Source of the DNA: a candidate division KSB1 bacterium
GTDB lineage: Bacteria; Zhuqueibacterota; Zhuqueibacteria; Oleimicrobiales; Geothermoviventaceae
Length of the DNA: 64,000 nucleotides
Reading direction: 5' to 3'
NCBI GenBank assembly: GCA_034506315.1
Contig: JAPDPT010000002.1
Location: 62,001 to 126,000, forward strand
Shown: piece after piece, positions 26,935 through 36,618 of the stretch
How the letters are laid out: every line of letters begins with the position of its first letter
How positions within the stretch are numbered: the stretch's first letter is position 1
The notes under the pieces: generated by a model
Databases searched by the model: none
Seen by the model: the letters and a program-made list of their open reading frames with translations, nothing else
What the model was told of the DNA's origin: nothing
Made by a program: the position numbers and the translations under genes

Positions 26935-28850
26935 AGCGCCGCCGGAAGCTCTACCACAAATTCCGCTCCCTGGCCGCTTCTACCCAGGCAACGGATCTCG
27001 CCCCCGTGCTCGTGCACAATCTGCCGGGCGATGGAGAGCCCAAGGCCCGTGCCGAAATCCTTGGTCGTGTGGAAGGGGTCGAAGATCCGCTCCCGTTCGC
27101 TCTCCGGTACGCCGGGTCCGCTATCGCGCACGGAAACAAACACCCGCCCGTTCTCGGACCAGGCGCGCAGCCAGATGGTGCCGCCGTCGGGCATCGCATC
27201 CACGGCGTTGCGAAACAGATTGACGAAGACCCGCCGCAACTGCGCCTCGTCGAACCGCACCGTGGGAAGCTTCTCCGAGAGCTCTGCCCTGATCTCCACC
27301 CCGCGTTGCCGAAGCTCTCTTCGGCTGAACTGGACCAGATCCTCCAGCAGGACCGTAAGGTCCCCGGGCTCCAATTTCGAAGGGGGAAGCCTGGAAAAAT
27401 GAAGGTACTCCTCTGTGAGGTAGGTCAGTCGATCGACCTCCGCGGCGATGGCTCGCAACAGACCTCGCGCCTCTTCGGAAACTTCCCCGTCGATCGCTTC
27501 GATTTCGTCGCCCAGAAGCTCGACGTTGAGGCTAAGGGAGCTCAGGGGATTGCGGATCTCGTGGGCTACCCGAGCTGCCAGACGTCCCACGGCGGCCAGC
27601 CGCTCGGCCTGGATGATCTGCTGCTCCATGGCCTTCCGCTCGGTAACATCGCGCGCAATGAGGGAGCTACCAATCACGCGGCCACGACGGTCCCTCAGGA
27701 CTGTCCAGGTCAGCTCAAGGTGAACCGTGCGCCCGTCTTTGGTGCGCCTTGTCAGCTCCACGTTGCGCACAAAGCCCTGGCGACGTACCTCCTCCCGGAT
27801 CCGATCCAGCTCCTCCTCGCCACTGGGGCTCGGACCAAGCACCGACAGCGGCCTGCCGATCACTTCTGCCGGCGTGTAGCCGAAGATCCGTTCCGCCCCC
27901 TTGTTCCACGAGACGATCCGGTCCTCCGTGTTCAGCCCGATGATCGCGTCAGCCGACTCGTTGGTGATGGCGGTGAGAAACTCGCGCTTTTCGTCCAGCT
28001 GGGCTTCGAGCTGACGAAGATCCGTCAGATCCTGAACCAGTTCCAGTACCTGCTGGACCCTACCCTCCTCGTCCGTAATGGGAGTGGAGGTAATTTGGAA
28101 GATGCGGGTACTTCCGTCGGCCATGGAGATCTCGCGCAGGGAACGTTCCATTCGCCCGGTCTCGAAGCAGCGCCGGGTGGGGCAGTTGGGACAATCCTGA
28201 CCCCGGTGCCAGAAGAGGTCCGCACAGCTGAGCTCCTCCCCCTCCGCCACCTCCGCGTCGATGGTCTCGACCACCGCGCGGTTAGACCAGACCACTTTCA
28301 TCCGCCGGTCGAAAAGGGCGATCCCTGCACCAATGGCTCGGACAATCCCGTCGAGCTTTTCCTTCTCTGTGCGCAGGCGGGCCAGGAAGCGCCGTTCCTC
28401 CTCCATGCGCGCCAGCTCGCGGCTCCGCCGCTCCGCCTCCCGGATCTGGATCTCCTGGTAGATGTCCGAGTACTGATAGATCGTGCGCTGGAAAGGCTCC
28501 TCCAGCTCGCGCAGGGCTCTGAGGACGCGCGGCGGATTACCGGCAAACTCGCGCTCAATCACTTCCACCAGCACCTGCTTGCCAAGCATGAAGGCCCGCT
28601 GTGTATTAGAGAGGCTGAAACCCAGGCGGATGCGGAGAGGCGCGATCTCGCGCATGAAGGCCTCGAGGGCCGTGTAGGTTCCCTGGCGCAGGACGTCGAT
28701 TACCCCCCGCAGATGCAAGCCGGTGGTCCGCTCCAGCTCCTCACGAGGCCGGCCTCGGTACTCGGGAATGCTCGCCTGCAGCCGCTTGACCCAGGTATCA
28801 ATAATCTCGCGGCTATGCTCTTCCAATACCCGAGCCAGTTGGAGGTCCAT
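26931..28850 (-). CDS. Cytosolic sensor histidine kinase (RsbRD-like N-domain, two PAS, HisKA, HATPase)
   Basis: Partner of the downstream NtrC-type regulator. Residues 1-125 form an all-helical RsbRD/RsbR-like N-terminal domain (IIDTWVKRLQASIPEY...), then a coiled coil, PAS 1 (about 155-265), PAS 2 (ITNESADAIIGLNTEDRIVSWNKGAERIFGYTPAEVIG, about 280-400), HisKA with phospho-His in ARVAHEIRNPLSSLSL and HATPase_c with NLFRNAVDA, DSGPGVP and GTGLGLS. PAS 1 contains four close cysteines (SCADLFWHRGQDCPNCPTRRC), a pattern that could bind metal, FeS or sense redox. No membrane segment. Confidence 0.92.
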   Translation of the reverse strand: MDLQLARVLEEHSREIIDTWVKRLQASIPEYRGRPREELERTTGLHLRGVIDVLRQGTYTALEAFMREIAPLRIRLGFSLSNTQRAFMLGKQVLVEVIEREFAGNPPRVLRALRELEEPFQRTIYQYSDIYQEIQIREAERRSRELARMEEERRFLARLRTEKEKLDGIVRAIGAGIALFDRRMKVVWSNRAVVETIDAEVAEGEELSCADLFWHRGQDCPNCPTRRCFETGRMERSLREISMADGSTRIFQITSTPITDEEGRVQQVLELVQDLTDLRQLEAQLDEKREFLTAITNESADAIIGLNTEDRIVSWNKGAERIFGYTPAEVIGRPLSVLGPSPSGEEELDRIREEVRRQGFVRNVELTRRTKDGRTVHLELTWTVLRDRRGRVIGSSLIARDVTERKAMEQQIIQAERLAAVGRLAARVAHEIRNPLSSLSLNVELLGDEIEAIDGEVSEEARGLLRAIAAEVDRLTYLTEEYLHFSRLPPSKLEPGDLTVLLEDLVQFSRRELRQRGVEIRAELSEKLPTVRFDEAQLRRVFVNLFRNAVDAMPDGGTIWLRAWSENGRVFVSVRDSGPGVPESERERIFDPFHTTKDFGTGLGLSIARQIVHEHGGEIRCLGRSGQGAEFVVELPAAL

Positions 28851-28882
28851 CTCGGCTCACTCCCACGGCTGCTTCTAAGCGC

Positions 28883-28911
28883 AAGATAGCCGCCATCCCG
28901 CTCAAAAGCAA
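28883..28911 (-). promoter_or_regulatory. Promoter of the kinase-ntrC operon
   Basis: TTGCTT (28911-28906), 17 bp, TATCTT (28888-28883) on the minus strand, about 33 bp before the kinase ATG. The rest of the 269-bp divergent gap to the transporter at 29120 shows no gene and no clear sigma-54 element. Confidence 0.45.
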
Positions 28912-29119
28912 GGTCAAATTCCCGAGGAGACAAAGGCTTCCCGTCTCCACGACTCGCCAAGAAAGGGGAACTCCGCCCACGTCCCGCTCGGGGGTAGGTC
29001 GAGCGCCGTGATCTCGGTCGCTTCCCGCGCGGCGACAGAGGGCGAGGAAATTCCAAGGTTGCCCCGATGGCTGGCTTTTCTTATCCTTAAGCCAAGAATC
29101 GAAGCGATGGGAGGCGTAC

Positions 29120-30529
29120 GTGCAGGACCGGATCCCTACACCGCCGCGCGGAACGGCCATGCTCCTGGCCATCGGACCCTCCATTGTCTGGTGCGCGGAG
29201 TACATTGGCTCAGGCGAGGTCATCCTCGCCACTCGCACGGGAGCCATTTTCGGACCCGCCGTGCTGTGGGCCATCGTGTCCGCTATCGTTCTCAAGTACG
29301 TGATCGGATTGGCGGGTGCCCACTGGACCGTGGTAACTGGAGAAGGGATGATCGATCTTTTTGCCCGCCTACCCGGACCAAGGAATTGGCTGGTTTGGCT
29401 TGTGCTGCTGTGCCAGCTCCCGGCGGCGATCGTCTCCATCGGTGCTCTCGCCAATGCCTCGACCACTTTCCTCAACTCCCTCCTTCCCCTGCCCGGCGGC
29501 CGTCTCTTTTGGGGCATCTTTGTGGTGGCCTTCGCCGTGTCCGTGGCCTGGACTGGGCGCTTCGACCTCCTCAAGGCGGTTATGAGCTTCCTGGTGGCGG
29601 TGATCATCGTGGGGGTCTTTTACGTGGCCCTTGCCACCTTCCCGCCCATCTCGGAGTTCCTGGCGGGCCTCTTCGGCCTCCTGCCACTTAGGGTGCCGGA
29701 ATGGGCTATCCCCGGTCACCCGAGCCCGTGGCGGGAGATTCTGCCCCTGGCAGGCTGGAGTGCAGGGGGCTTCGCCAGTCAGGTGTGGTACAGCTACTGG
29801 GTTCTGGGCGCAGGGTACGGGATGGCGGCTGGCCGCAGCTTTGGCCAGCCCGCAGATCCCTCGGAAGTCGCTCGGCTGAGCGAAGAACAGGCAGGCAGGA
29901 TCCGCGGCTGGATCCGGATGGTTACCTTGGACGCATCCACAGCCGTGGTCGTCGGAACGGCCGTCACTTGTGCTTTCGCCTTGGCGGGCGCCGGCGTCCT
30001 CCGGGCGCACAGGCTGGTGCCGCAAGGGCAGGAAGTGGCGTTCACTCTGTCGCGCATCTTTTCATCCCGCTGGGGCGAGATCGGTGGGAAGCTCTTTCTC
30101 CTTTCGGGCTGCGCCGCCCTCCTGAGTACGAACGTCGGCCAGCTCTGCGGGTGGCCACGGCTTCTGGCGGATTGCGTGCGCATTCTCTTTCCCGCCGTCG
30201 GCCGTCGCGTCCGGTGGCAGGACCAGTTTCGCACCTTTCTCTTGTTCTTCGTGGTCACCAACCTCAGCGCGACCCTTTTCTTTGATCCCGTGAAGTTGGT
30301 TCAGCTGGGAAGCCAACTCGACGGCGTCCTCCTGACGCCGATCCAGGCCCTGGGGATCCTTGCCGGATTCCTGTTTGTGCTCCCCAAGATGGTACCGAGC
30401 TCCCTGTATCGCTCCCTCAGGCCTTCCCCTTGGGTGCTTGCGGGTCTGGCGTTATCGGCGATCGTCTTCGGCATCTTCTGCGTGATCTATCTTCCGGAAA
30501 GCCTGGCCTCTCTCCTGCGATCTCCTTGA
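29120..30529 (+). CDS. Nramp-family-like membrane transporter with non-canonical metal site
   Basis: Polytopic protein of 469 aa with about 11 membrane segments, similar in layout to Nramp (MntH) transporters: TM1 begins LLAIGPSIVWCAEYIGSGEVILATRTGAIFG. In true Nramp proteins TM1 carries DPGN and TM6 MPH, which bind the metal; here the corresponding places read EYIGSGE and AGWSAGGFASQVWY, so substrate is probably not Mn or Fe in the classical way. Start is GTG 29120 with a GGGAGG site. The gene is divergent from the kinase-ntrC pair and 143 bp before lhr. Family assignment is by overall pattern and is moderately sure. Confidence 0.75.
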   Translation: MQDRIPTPPRGTAMLLAIGPSIVWCAEYIGSGEVILATRTGAIFGPAVLWAIVSAIVLKYVIGLAGAHWTVVTGEGMIDLFARLPGPRNWLVWLVLLCQLPAAIVSIGALANASTTFLNSLLPLPGGRLFWGIFVVAFAVSVAWTGRFDLLKAVMSFLVAVIIVGVFYVALATFPPISEFLAGLFGLLPLRVPEWAIPGHPSPWREILPLAGWSAGGFASQVWYSYWVLGAGYGMAAGRSFGQPADPSEVARLSEEQAGRIRGWIRMVTLDASTAVVVGTAVTCAFALAGAGVLRAHRLVPQGQEVAFTLSRIFSSRWGEIGGKLFLLSGCAALLSTNVGQLCGWPRLLADCVRILFPAVGRRVRWQDQFRTFLLFFVVTNLSATLFFDPVKLVQLGSQLDGVLLTPIQALGILAGFLFVLPKMVPSSLYRSLRPSPWVLAGLALSAIVFGIFCVIYLPESLASLLRSP

Positions 30530-30672
30530 GTTCCTGCGGCGGGGCCCGAAGCTGCGGTGGGCAAGCAGCTCCTTTCGTCGCCCCGGGGGATCAACGGCCG
30601 AGGAGCAAGGGTTGAACCACAGGGCGCCATGGGCAGCGTTCGAGCCCCACGGCACGGAGGAGGTGACCGCCG

Positions 30673-33600
30673 GTGTCGCGTAGCCTTGAGGCCTTCTCGG
30701 AACCAGTGCGAACGTGGTTCGCGGAGCGGTTCGGCACGCCTACGCCGCCGCAGGAAAAGGGCTGGCCCCCCATCCAGCGGGGGGAAAATACGCTTATCCT
30801 TTCGCCTACAGGGTCGGGCAAGACCCTGGCGGCCTTCCTCTGGGGAATCGACCGGCTGATCACGGAGCTGAGGCGAGGCTGGTTCGAGGAGCTGCGACTG
30901 GTGTACGTGTCGCCGCTGAAGGCGCTCAACAACGATATCGAGCGCAACCTGCGCGAGCCTCTCCGCGGCATTCAGGCCACCGCACGTCGCCTAGGACTGG
31001 AGATCCCCAGACCCAAGGTGGCGGTCCGCTCAGGAGACACCCCCGCCCGAGAGCGTCGGACGATCTTTACCCGCCCACCCCACATTCTCATCACGACGCC
31101 CGAGTCCCTGTACATTCTGCTTACTCATCCGCTCGCGCCCCAGCTTTTCCGCTCTGTTCGTACGGTAATCGTCGACGAGATCCACGCCCTGGCCGCGAAC
31201 AAGCGAGGGGTCCACCTCGCCCTCAGCCTCGAGCGACTGGAAAGGCTAGCCGGCAGGCTTCAGCGAATTGGTCTTTCGGCGACCATCCGCCCGCTGGAGG
31301 AGGTAGCTCATTTCCTCGGGGGCAATAGGTGGCAGGAGGGACTTGCGGAAGCTGAATTGGTCCCCCGCCCGGTGACCACCGTCGACGCGAGCTTCGACAA
31401 GCCGCTGGAGCTTTTGGTAGAGACGCCGGAAAACACCACCCAAGGCCCCGGGAGTAGCTGGGTGGGCATCCTGAACCGCCTGGCTGAGCTCATCCGTTCC
31501 CATCGAACCACCCTGATCTTCGTCAATAACCGCCGCACGGCGGAAAGGGTGGCGGAGAAGCTGAACGAGATCTTGGCCAGCCCGGAGGGCGATGCGCGGG
31601 CGATCCTTGCGGATGGGGTACCCCGGGGGCTCGGCTATTTCTCCTCTGGAACGGGGCAGGTGACGCGGAAGGTGGGGGTTCACCATGGCAGCCTGGCCCG
31701 CGAGCAGAGACTCCAGGTGGAGGAGGAGCTCAAGAGCGGGAAGCTGGCCGCCCTCGTCGGCACCTCCTCTCTGGAACTGGGGATCGACATCGGTACCGTG
31801 GACCTTGTGGTTCAGATCGAGTCGCCCAAATCGGTGGCCCGAGGGCTGCAACGCATTGGCCGCTCCGGACATCTGGTGGGAATGACGAGCCGTGGCCGGA
31901 TCTTCCCTCTCCACCCCGAGGACGCCTTCGAGGCTGCGGTCGTAGCCCGCGGGATCCGGCAACAGGACGTGGAGCCCATCCGAGTCCCTCGCAACCCCCT
32001 CGACGTCCTCGCCCAGCAGATCGTGGCCATGGTCTCGGTGGAGAGCTGGGACGCTGAGGAGCTGTTTCGCCTTGTCCGGCAGTGTACCGCCTTTGAGTCC
32101 CTGAGCTACCCCGTGTTCGAGCGCGTCCTGGAGATGCTGAGCGGCCGCTACCAGACCGGCCTACACCGGGAGCTTCGGCCGCGCATCCTCTGGGACCGCC
32201 GCCAGAACCGCCTCACCCCTCTGCCCGGCGCCCGTACCGAGGCCCTCGTCAACGCCGGCACCATCCCGGATCAGGGAACCTACGGGGTCTACCTGGCCGA
32301 CGGCAAGACAAGGCTGGGCGAGCTGGACGAGGAGTTCGTCTTTGAAACCCGGGTCGGGGATACCTTCCTTCTCGGAAGTCAGGTCTGGCGGGTGCTGGAA
32401 ATCTCCAACGACCGCCTCATCGTGACGGAAGCCCCTGGCTCGATGGCCAGGATGCCCTTCTGGCGGGGGGACTACCCGTGGCGCCCCTTGGCGACGGGGA
32501 AAAGGGTCGGGGAGCTGCGGAGGCGACTGGCCGAGGCGCTCCTCGGGCTCAAGACCGAACTCTCGTGCGCCTCGTTCGGGGAGGTTCTGCGGCACGACCA
32601 TACCCCTCGCGTTCGGGAGCTCGTAGCGGAGCTGAAAGCGAGCCACGCCTTGTGCGACCGAACTGCGCAGCGCCTCCTTTCCCTTGTCGCCGATCAACTT
32701 GACTTCTGCGGCTGCATCGCTTCCGACACCCTCATAGTCTACGAGGCCTTTGAAGACGCCCTGGGCGATCTCCGGATTATCGTCCACTCCCCCCTGGGCG
32801 GACGGGTGAACGCAGCCTGGGCTCTGGCGCTCCGCAGCCTCCTGCGGGACCGCCTTGGCTTCGAGCCCGAGACCGTTTTCGATGATGACGCCGTGCTGGT
32901 CAGTCTGCCACCCCTTGAACCGCAACCTCTCCTGAACGCGATTGGCTCGCTGAGGCCGGAGGAAGCCTGCGACCGGGTCCTCAAGGAGCTCCCCTATTCG
33001 GCCCTCTTCGGCGCCCGCTTCCGACAGAACGCAGCCCGCGCCTTGCTTTTGCCCGGCCTTCCCGGCAAACGCCGCACCCCCTTTTGGCTCCAGCGCCTGC
33101 GGGCGAAGGATTTGCTGGAGACCGTACGCGGGGAGCCCGATTTCCCCATTCTTCTGGAGACCTTCCGCGAGTGCCTGGAAGAAACCCTGGATCTGGAAGG
33201 CCTGAAGCAGGTGCTCACCGGGATTGAGGAGGGAACTGTCGCGGTCCGAGTCCTCGAGTCGCACACCCCCTCCCCGCTGGCACGCCGGGTCCTGTGGAAA
33301 TTCACGAGCATCTACCTCTACGAGTGGGATGAGCCAAAGGGCGAGCGGGGCCGGGCGTCGGCGCCTGTAGACCAGGAATTGCTGTCGGATCTCCTGTCGC
33401 CCGACCAGCTCGTTGGCTCTCTGCACCCGCGAGCGATCGAACGGGTGCGTCGGTCAGCGCAGGCGATGGAAGCTCCCGCCAGCCCACGCAGTCCGGACGA
33501 GCTGGCCCTCCTCTTCCAGCATCTCGGTGATCTGTCCGAGGAAGAAGTCCTGGCCCGGCTCCCGGAGGACGGTCGGCGCTGGCTTCTCGAGCTGGAAGCG

Positions 33601-35328
33601 CGAGGCCTGGTGGCTCGCACGCGTATCCCCACAGCCAGCGGTGAGGAAGAGCGCCTGATCTTCGCCGAGTACCAGGAGGATTATCAGAGCGCTTTCCAAC
33701 CCGGAAACGGCACGACGGAAGGGGCTCGAGAGAGAATCCTCGGCCGCTTCTTAGCCCATTCCGGCCCCGTGTCGGAGGCGGAGATCCGACAGCGCTACGC
33801 GTTGCCGGAGGAATGGCTACGCCGTTATCTCGACCAGTCGGTGGGGAGGGGCGAGCTGATCTCGGGAAGATTTGCGGGCAGCTCGGAGGTGCGGTTCTGC
33901 CGGAGAGAGCTCGTCCGTGAAATGCACCGTCTCAGCCTTGCGATTCGGCGGCGGGAGGTAGAGCCCGTAACGATCTCCTGTTTCCAGCACTTTCTCACCG
34001 AGTGGCAGCACGTTCGCCCAGGGGCGCAGCTTTTCGGCCGCGAGGGAATTGCCGAGATCCTCCGCCAGCTGGAGGGCTACCTCGTACCTCTTTCCCTTTG
34101 GGAGGAGGTGCTTCTGGCCCTGCGGATCATCGGACATGGCGCCGATCTGGACGAGCTTGTGCAGGCAGGCGACTTCCTGTGGATTGCCGTGGCCGGACCG
34201 GAAGGCCGCTCGCCTCAGGTCACCTTTTTCGAGCGGGGAGAGCCGGTACCCGTCTGTCTGACCGAAAGCGAATCGGCTCTGACGGCCACAGAGAGCCGAA
34301 TCCTCGCCTTGTTGCGGACGCAAGGAGCCTCCTTTGGCGCGGAGCTTGTCCGGCTCACCGGGCTTTCCGAAAGCGAAGTCAACGAGGCGTTGCGAAGCCT
34401 GGTCTTTCGGGGACTGGTCACCAACGACGCGCTCTCCTCTCTTCGGCAGCTGCTGCGATGGGGGGAGGAGCGGATTGCCTCGGCTCAGGGTGAACGCGGG
34501 GCCAGTGGACTGCTGGTGGCTGGATCCTCCTGGCGCTCGAACTATCGCGAGGCAAAGCGCAGAGCCCGGAAGAGGGTAATGGAGCTCCTGCGTGAACGTG
34601 CTCCCTTCGGTCGGTGGAGTGCCACCTGTCGCGAGCCGAGCGTGCCTCCCCCGAAGGAACGTGCAGAGCATTGGGCCCGCATTCTACTCCGTCGGTATGG
34701 AGTAGTGGCCCGAGAATGGCTCTCCTTTGAGCCTCTCGCCACGGAGCACTCGGCCATCTGGCAGGCCCTTCACACGATGGAGCTGCGTGGCGAGATACGG
34801 GGCGGCTACTTCATTCGCGGCCTGCGCGGAGGCCAATTTGCCCTCCCCGAAGCGATTGAGGCTTTGCAACGCTCGCGCGACGAACTGGAGCGGCCTCAGG
34901 AGGAGGAGCCTATCGTGCTCAACGCGCTGGATCCTGCCTGCCTCCCCCTGTTCACGGCCGCGCGTTCCGGGATCCCTTCTCAGCCCGATTGGCCAGCGTT
35001 TGCCCGCCGGGAAGGCACGTGGATTGTGCTCCATCGGGGAAGCCCCGTGTTGGTGGCCGAGGACGGTGGGCGCCGCCTCCGCACAACCCTGCCGAATAGC
35101 CATCCGCACTTGCGTCGCAGTCTGGAGGCTCTTCTGAGACAACTGTCGCGCCTCCAGCGCAGGATCACCGTGGAGGTCTGGAACGGCCGGCCCGCGGTGG
35201 AATGTGAGGCGGTGGATGTGCTTCGTTCGCTGGGCTTCTTCTGCGAGCCCCGCCACCTGACCTGGGAAAGAGACGTCCGCCTCCGCGCAGGGCTTCAGGG
35301 CCCCGGGCCATCTGAATCCCCGGGGTAG
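30673..35328 (+). CDS. lhr: Lhr-type ATP-dependent helicase (full length)
   Basis: Large superfamily 2 helicase, 3'-5' ssDNA translocase. 1551 aa, the length of full E. coli Lhr (Lhr-core plus C-terminal extension). Motifs in the core: TPPQEKGWPPIQRGENTLILSPTGSGKTLAAF at about 22-54 (Q-like and Walker A), VDEIHAL (Walker B, about 175), LSATI, and motif VI region QRIGRSGH near 396. The winged-helix and Lhr-specific beta domain follow, and the C-terminal about 700 residues are the conserved Lhr-CTD seen in full-length homologues. GTG start with GGAGGAGGT site. A GC-rich nested hairpin spans its stop codon. Confidence 0.93.
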   Translation: MSRSLEAFSEPVRTWFAERFGTPTPPQEKGWPPIQRGENTLILSPTGSGKTLAAFLWGIDRLITELRRGWFEELRLVYVSPLKALNNDIERNLREPLRGIQATARRLGLEIPRPKVAVRSGDTPARERRTIFTRPPHILITTPESLYILLTHPLAPQLFRSVRTVIVDEIHALAANKRGVHLALSLERLERLAGRLQRIGLSATIRPLEEVAHFLGGNRWQEGLAEAELVPRPVTTVDASFDKPLELLVETPENTTQGPGSSWVGILNRLAELIRSHRTTLIFVNNRRTAERVAEKLNEILASPEGDARAILADGVPRGLGYFSSGTGQVTRKVGVHHGSLAREQRLQVEEELKSGKLAALVGTSSLELGIDIGTVDLVVQIESPKSVARGLQRIGRSGHLVGMTSRGRIFPLHPEDAFEAAVVARGIRQQDVEPIRVPRNPLDVLAQQIVAMVSVESWDAEELFRLVRQCTAFESLSYPVFERVLEMLSGRYQTGLHRELRPRILWDRRQNRLTPLPGARTEALVNAGTIPDQGTYGVYLADGKTRLGELDEEFVFETRVGDTFLLGSQVWRVLEISNDRLIVTEAPGSMARMPFWRGDYPWRPLATGKRVGELRRRLAEALLGLKTELSCASFGEVLRHDHTPRVRELVAELKASHALCDRTAQRLLSLVADQLDFCGCIASDTLIVYEAFEDALGDLRIIVHSPLGGRVNAAWALALRSLLRDRLGFEPETVFDDDAVLVSLPPLEPQPLLNAIGSLRPEEACDRVLKELPYSALFGARFRQNAARALLLPGLPGKRRTPFWLQRLRAKDLLETVRGEPDFPILLETFRECLEETLDLEGLKQVLTGIEEGTVAVRVLESHTPSPLARRVLWKFTSIYLYEWDEPKGERGRASAPVDQELLSDLLSPDQLVGSLHPRAIERVRRSAQAMEAPASPRSPDELALLFQHLGDLSEEEVLARLPEDGRRWLLELEARGLVARTRIPTASGEEERLIFAEYQEDYQSAFQPGNGTTEGARERILGRFLAHSGPVSEAEIRQRYALPEEWLRRYLDQSVGRGELISGRFAGSSEVRFCRRELVREMHRLSLAIRRREVEPVTISCFQHFLTEWQHVRPGAQLFGREGIAEILRQLEGYLVPLSLWEEVLLALRIIGHGADLDELVQAGDFLWIAVAGPEGRSPQVTFFERGEPVPVCLTESESALTATESRILALLRTQGASFGAELVRLTGLSESEVNEALRSLVFRGLVTNDALSSLRQLLRWGEERIASAQGERGASGLLVAGSSWRSNYREAKRRARKRVMELLRERAPFGRWSATCREPSVPPPKERAEHWARILLRRYGVVAREWLSFEPLATEHSAIWQALHTMELRGEIRGGYFIRGLRGGQFALPEAIEALQRSRDELERPQEEEPIVLNALDPACLPLFTAARSGIPSQPDWPAFARREGTWIVLHRGSPVLVAEDGGRRLRTTLPNSHPHLRRSLEALLRQLSRLQRRITVEVWNGRPAVECEAVDVLRSLGFFCEPRHLTWERDVRLRAGLQGPGPSESPG

Positions 35329-35335
35329 AGCCCTG
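35289..35335 (+). terminator. GC-rich nested hairpin over the lhr stop; rest of gap empty
   Basis: Outer arms CAGGGCT/AGCCCTG and inner arms CCCCGGG/CCCGGGG enclose the lhr TAG. No T run follows, so it may be a weak terminator or an mRNA-end structure. The remaining 35336-35682, between the convergent lhr and ptb genes, shows no gene, repeat or further terminator that I can support. Confidence 0.4.
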
Positions 35336-35682
35336 AACCAATGAGGCTCTCCTCCTGCCAGGCTTTCTGCTGCAGCCCCAACGCTCCCACTCACGAGCAG
35401 CCATCCCGCGCGAGCGAGGCGCGAACGGTCCTCTCCCGGTCGTTACGGTGGGAAGCTTTCCTCATCTGGTGGGAGGTCCTCCCGTTGGCCGCAGGAGCGT
35501 GGGAACGAAGACCCGCTGGGCAAGCGCGTTTTGGGCGGGAGTCGCTTGTCCACGTTTTCCTGGCATCGTTCCCCCTCCCCCTCCTAAACGAGGCGGTCCC
35601 TGGTCTGTCTGGTGGTCTTCGCCTACCCGAGCGCTCCCAGCAGTCGATCTTGGCGTGTCGGATCGCCCGGGCTGGTGCCTCC

Positions 35683-36618
35683 TCAGCTCATGGCGACGGC
35701 CGCAGCGATGGAAAGGAACTTCGTCTCGTCGCTGTCCGCGCGCGAGGGGAGTACCACAGGTACGCGCGCCCCCACAAGCACGCCGGCCGTCTTCGCCCGG
35801 GCAAGGATGGTCATCACCTTGTAGAACGTATTTCCCGCCTCGATATTCGGCATAATGAGGATGTCTGCGTCTCCCCCCACGGGCGAGTTAATGCCTTTTA
35901 CCCGACACGATTCGGGGTCGAGCGCATTGTCGACCGCGAGGGGGCCATCCACCAGCGCCTTTCCCAGCTGACCGCGATCGGCCATCTTGGCGATGGCTGC
36001 AGCGTGCACGGTGCAGGGCATGTGCTCCGGATCGACGCGCTCGGCCGCAGCGATGAGGGCCACCTTCGGCACCTCCACCCCCAAGCGCTGGGCGGCCCAG
36101 ATGGCGTTCTTCGTAATCTCCACCTTCTGGGCGAGATCGGGGTAAATGTTCATGGCCGCGTCGGACATAAAAAGGGGCTTGGGGTAGGTGCTGACCTCGA
36201 AGATGGCCAGATGGGAAAGGAGGCCTGGGCCCCGAAGTCCCTTCTCCCGGTCCAGGATGCCGCGCAGAAACGCGGCCGTACTGCATTTGCCCTTCATCAG
36301 CAGGTCGGCTTCTCCGGCGCGTACAACTTCGATGGCTCGATGAACGGCCTCCTCCTCGCCGCGCTGGGGAACCAACTCGAAATGGCTCAGGTCCACACCC
36401 GCTTCTTCCGCGGCCCGCCGAATGGCATCGATTTCGCCGACCAGGATGCTTTCGGCCAGATTGCACTTGCGGGCGGCTTCCACAGCCTGCAGAACGTGGG
36501 CTTCCTGCGCCATGGCCACCGCGATGGTCTTCCGCTTCTCGCCCTGTACGCGATTCACCAGACGATCGAACCAGCTTTCACCCTTTCGCTGGGTCACGTC
36601 ATTTGCTTCGGGCATCAC
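35683..36618 (-). CDS. ptb: Phosphate butyryltransferase
   Basis: Converts acyl-CoA and phosphate to acyl phosphate and CoA. 311 aa of the phosphate acetyl/butyryltransferase fold: LLMKGKCSTAAFLRGILDREKGLR, FMSDAAMNIYPDL, AERVDPEHMPCTVHAAAIAKMADRGQ-like block and VGGDADILIMPNIEAGNTFYK are characteristic of Ptb rather than Pta. Its GTG overlaps the buk TGA (GTGATG), and an ATG immediately follows in frame, so either codon may be used. With buk it forms the operon that makes ATP from butyryl-CoA or branched acyl-CoA; the latter would fit the amino-acid enzymes in the window. Confidence 0.93.
   Translation of the reverse strand: MMPEANDVTQRKGESWFDRLVNRVQGEKRKTIAVAMAQEAHVLQAVEAARKCNLAESILVGEIDAIRRAAEEAGVDLSHFELVPQRGEEEAVHRAIEVVRAGEADLLMKGKCSTAAFLRGILDREKGLRGPGLLSHLAIFEVSTYPKPLFMSDAAMNIYPDLAQKVEITKNAIWAAQRLGVEVPKVALIAAAERVDPEHMPCTVHAAAIAKMADRGQLGKALVDGPLAVDNALDPESCRVKGINSPVGGDADILIMPNIEAGNTFYKVMTILARAKTAGVLVGARVPVVLPSRADSDETKFLSIAAAVAMS

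Noticed and set aside
28851-29119. Sigma-54 site for the Nramp-like gene in the divergent gap
   Set aside because: No GG-N10-GC element with reasonable flanking match was found on the plus strand here.
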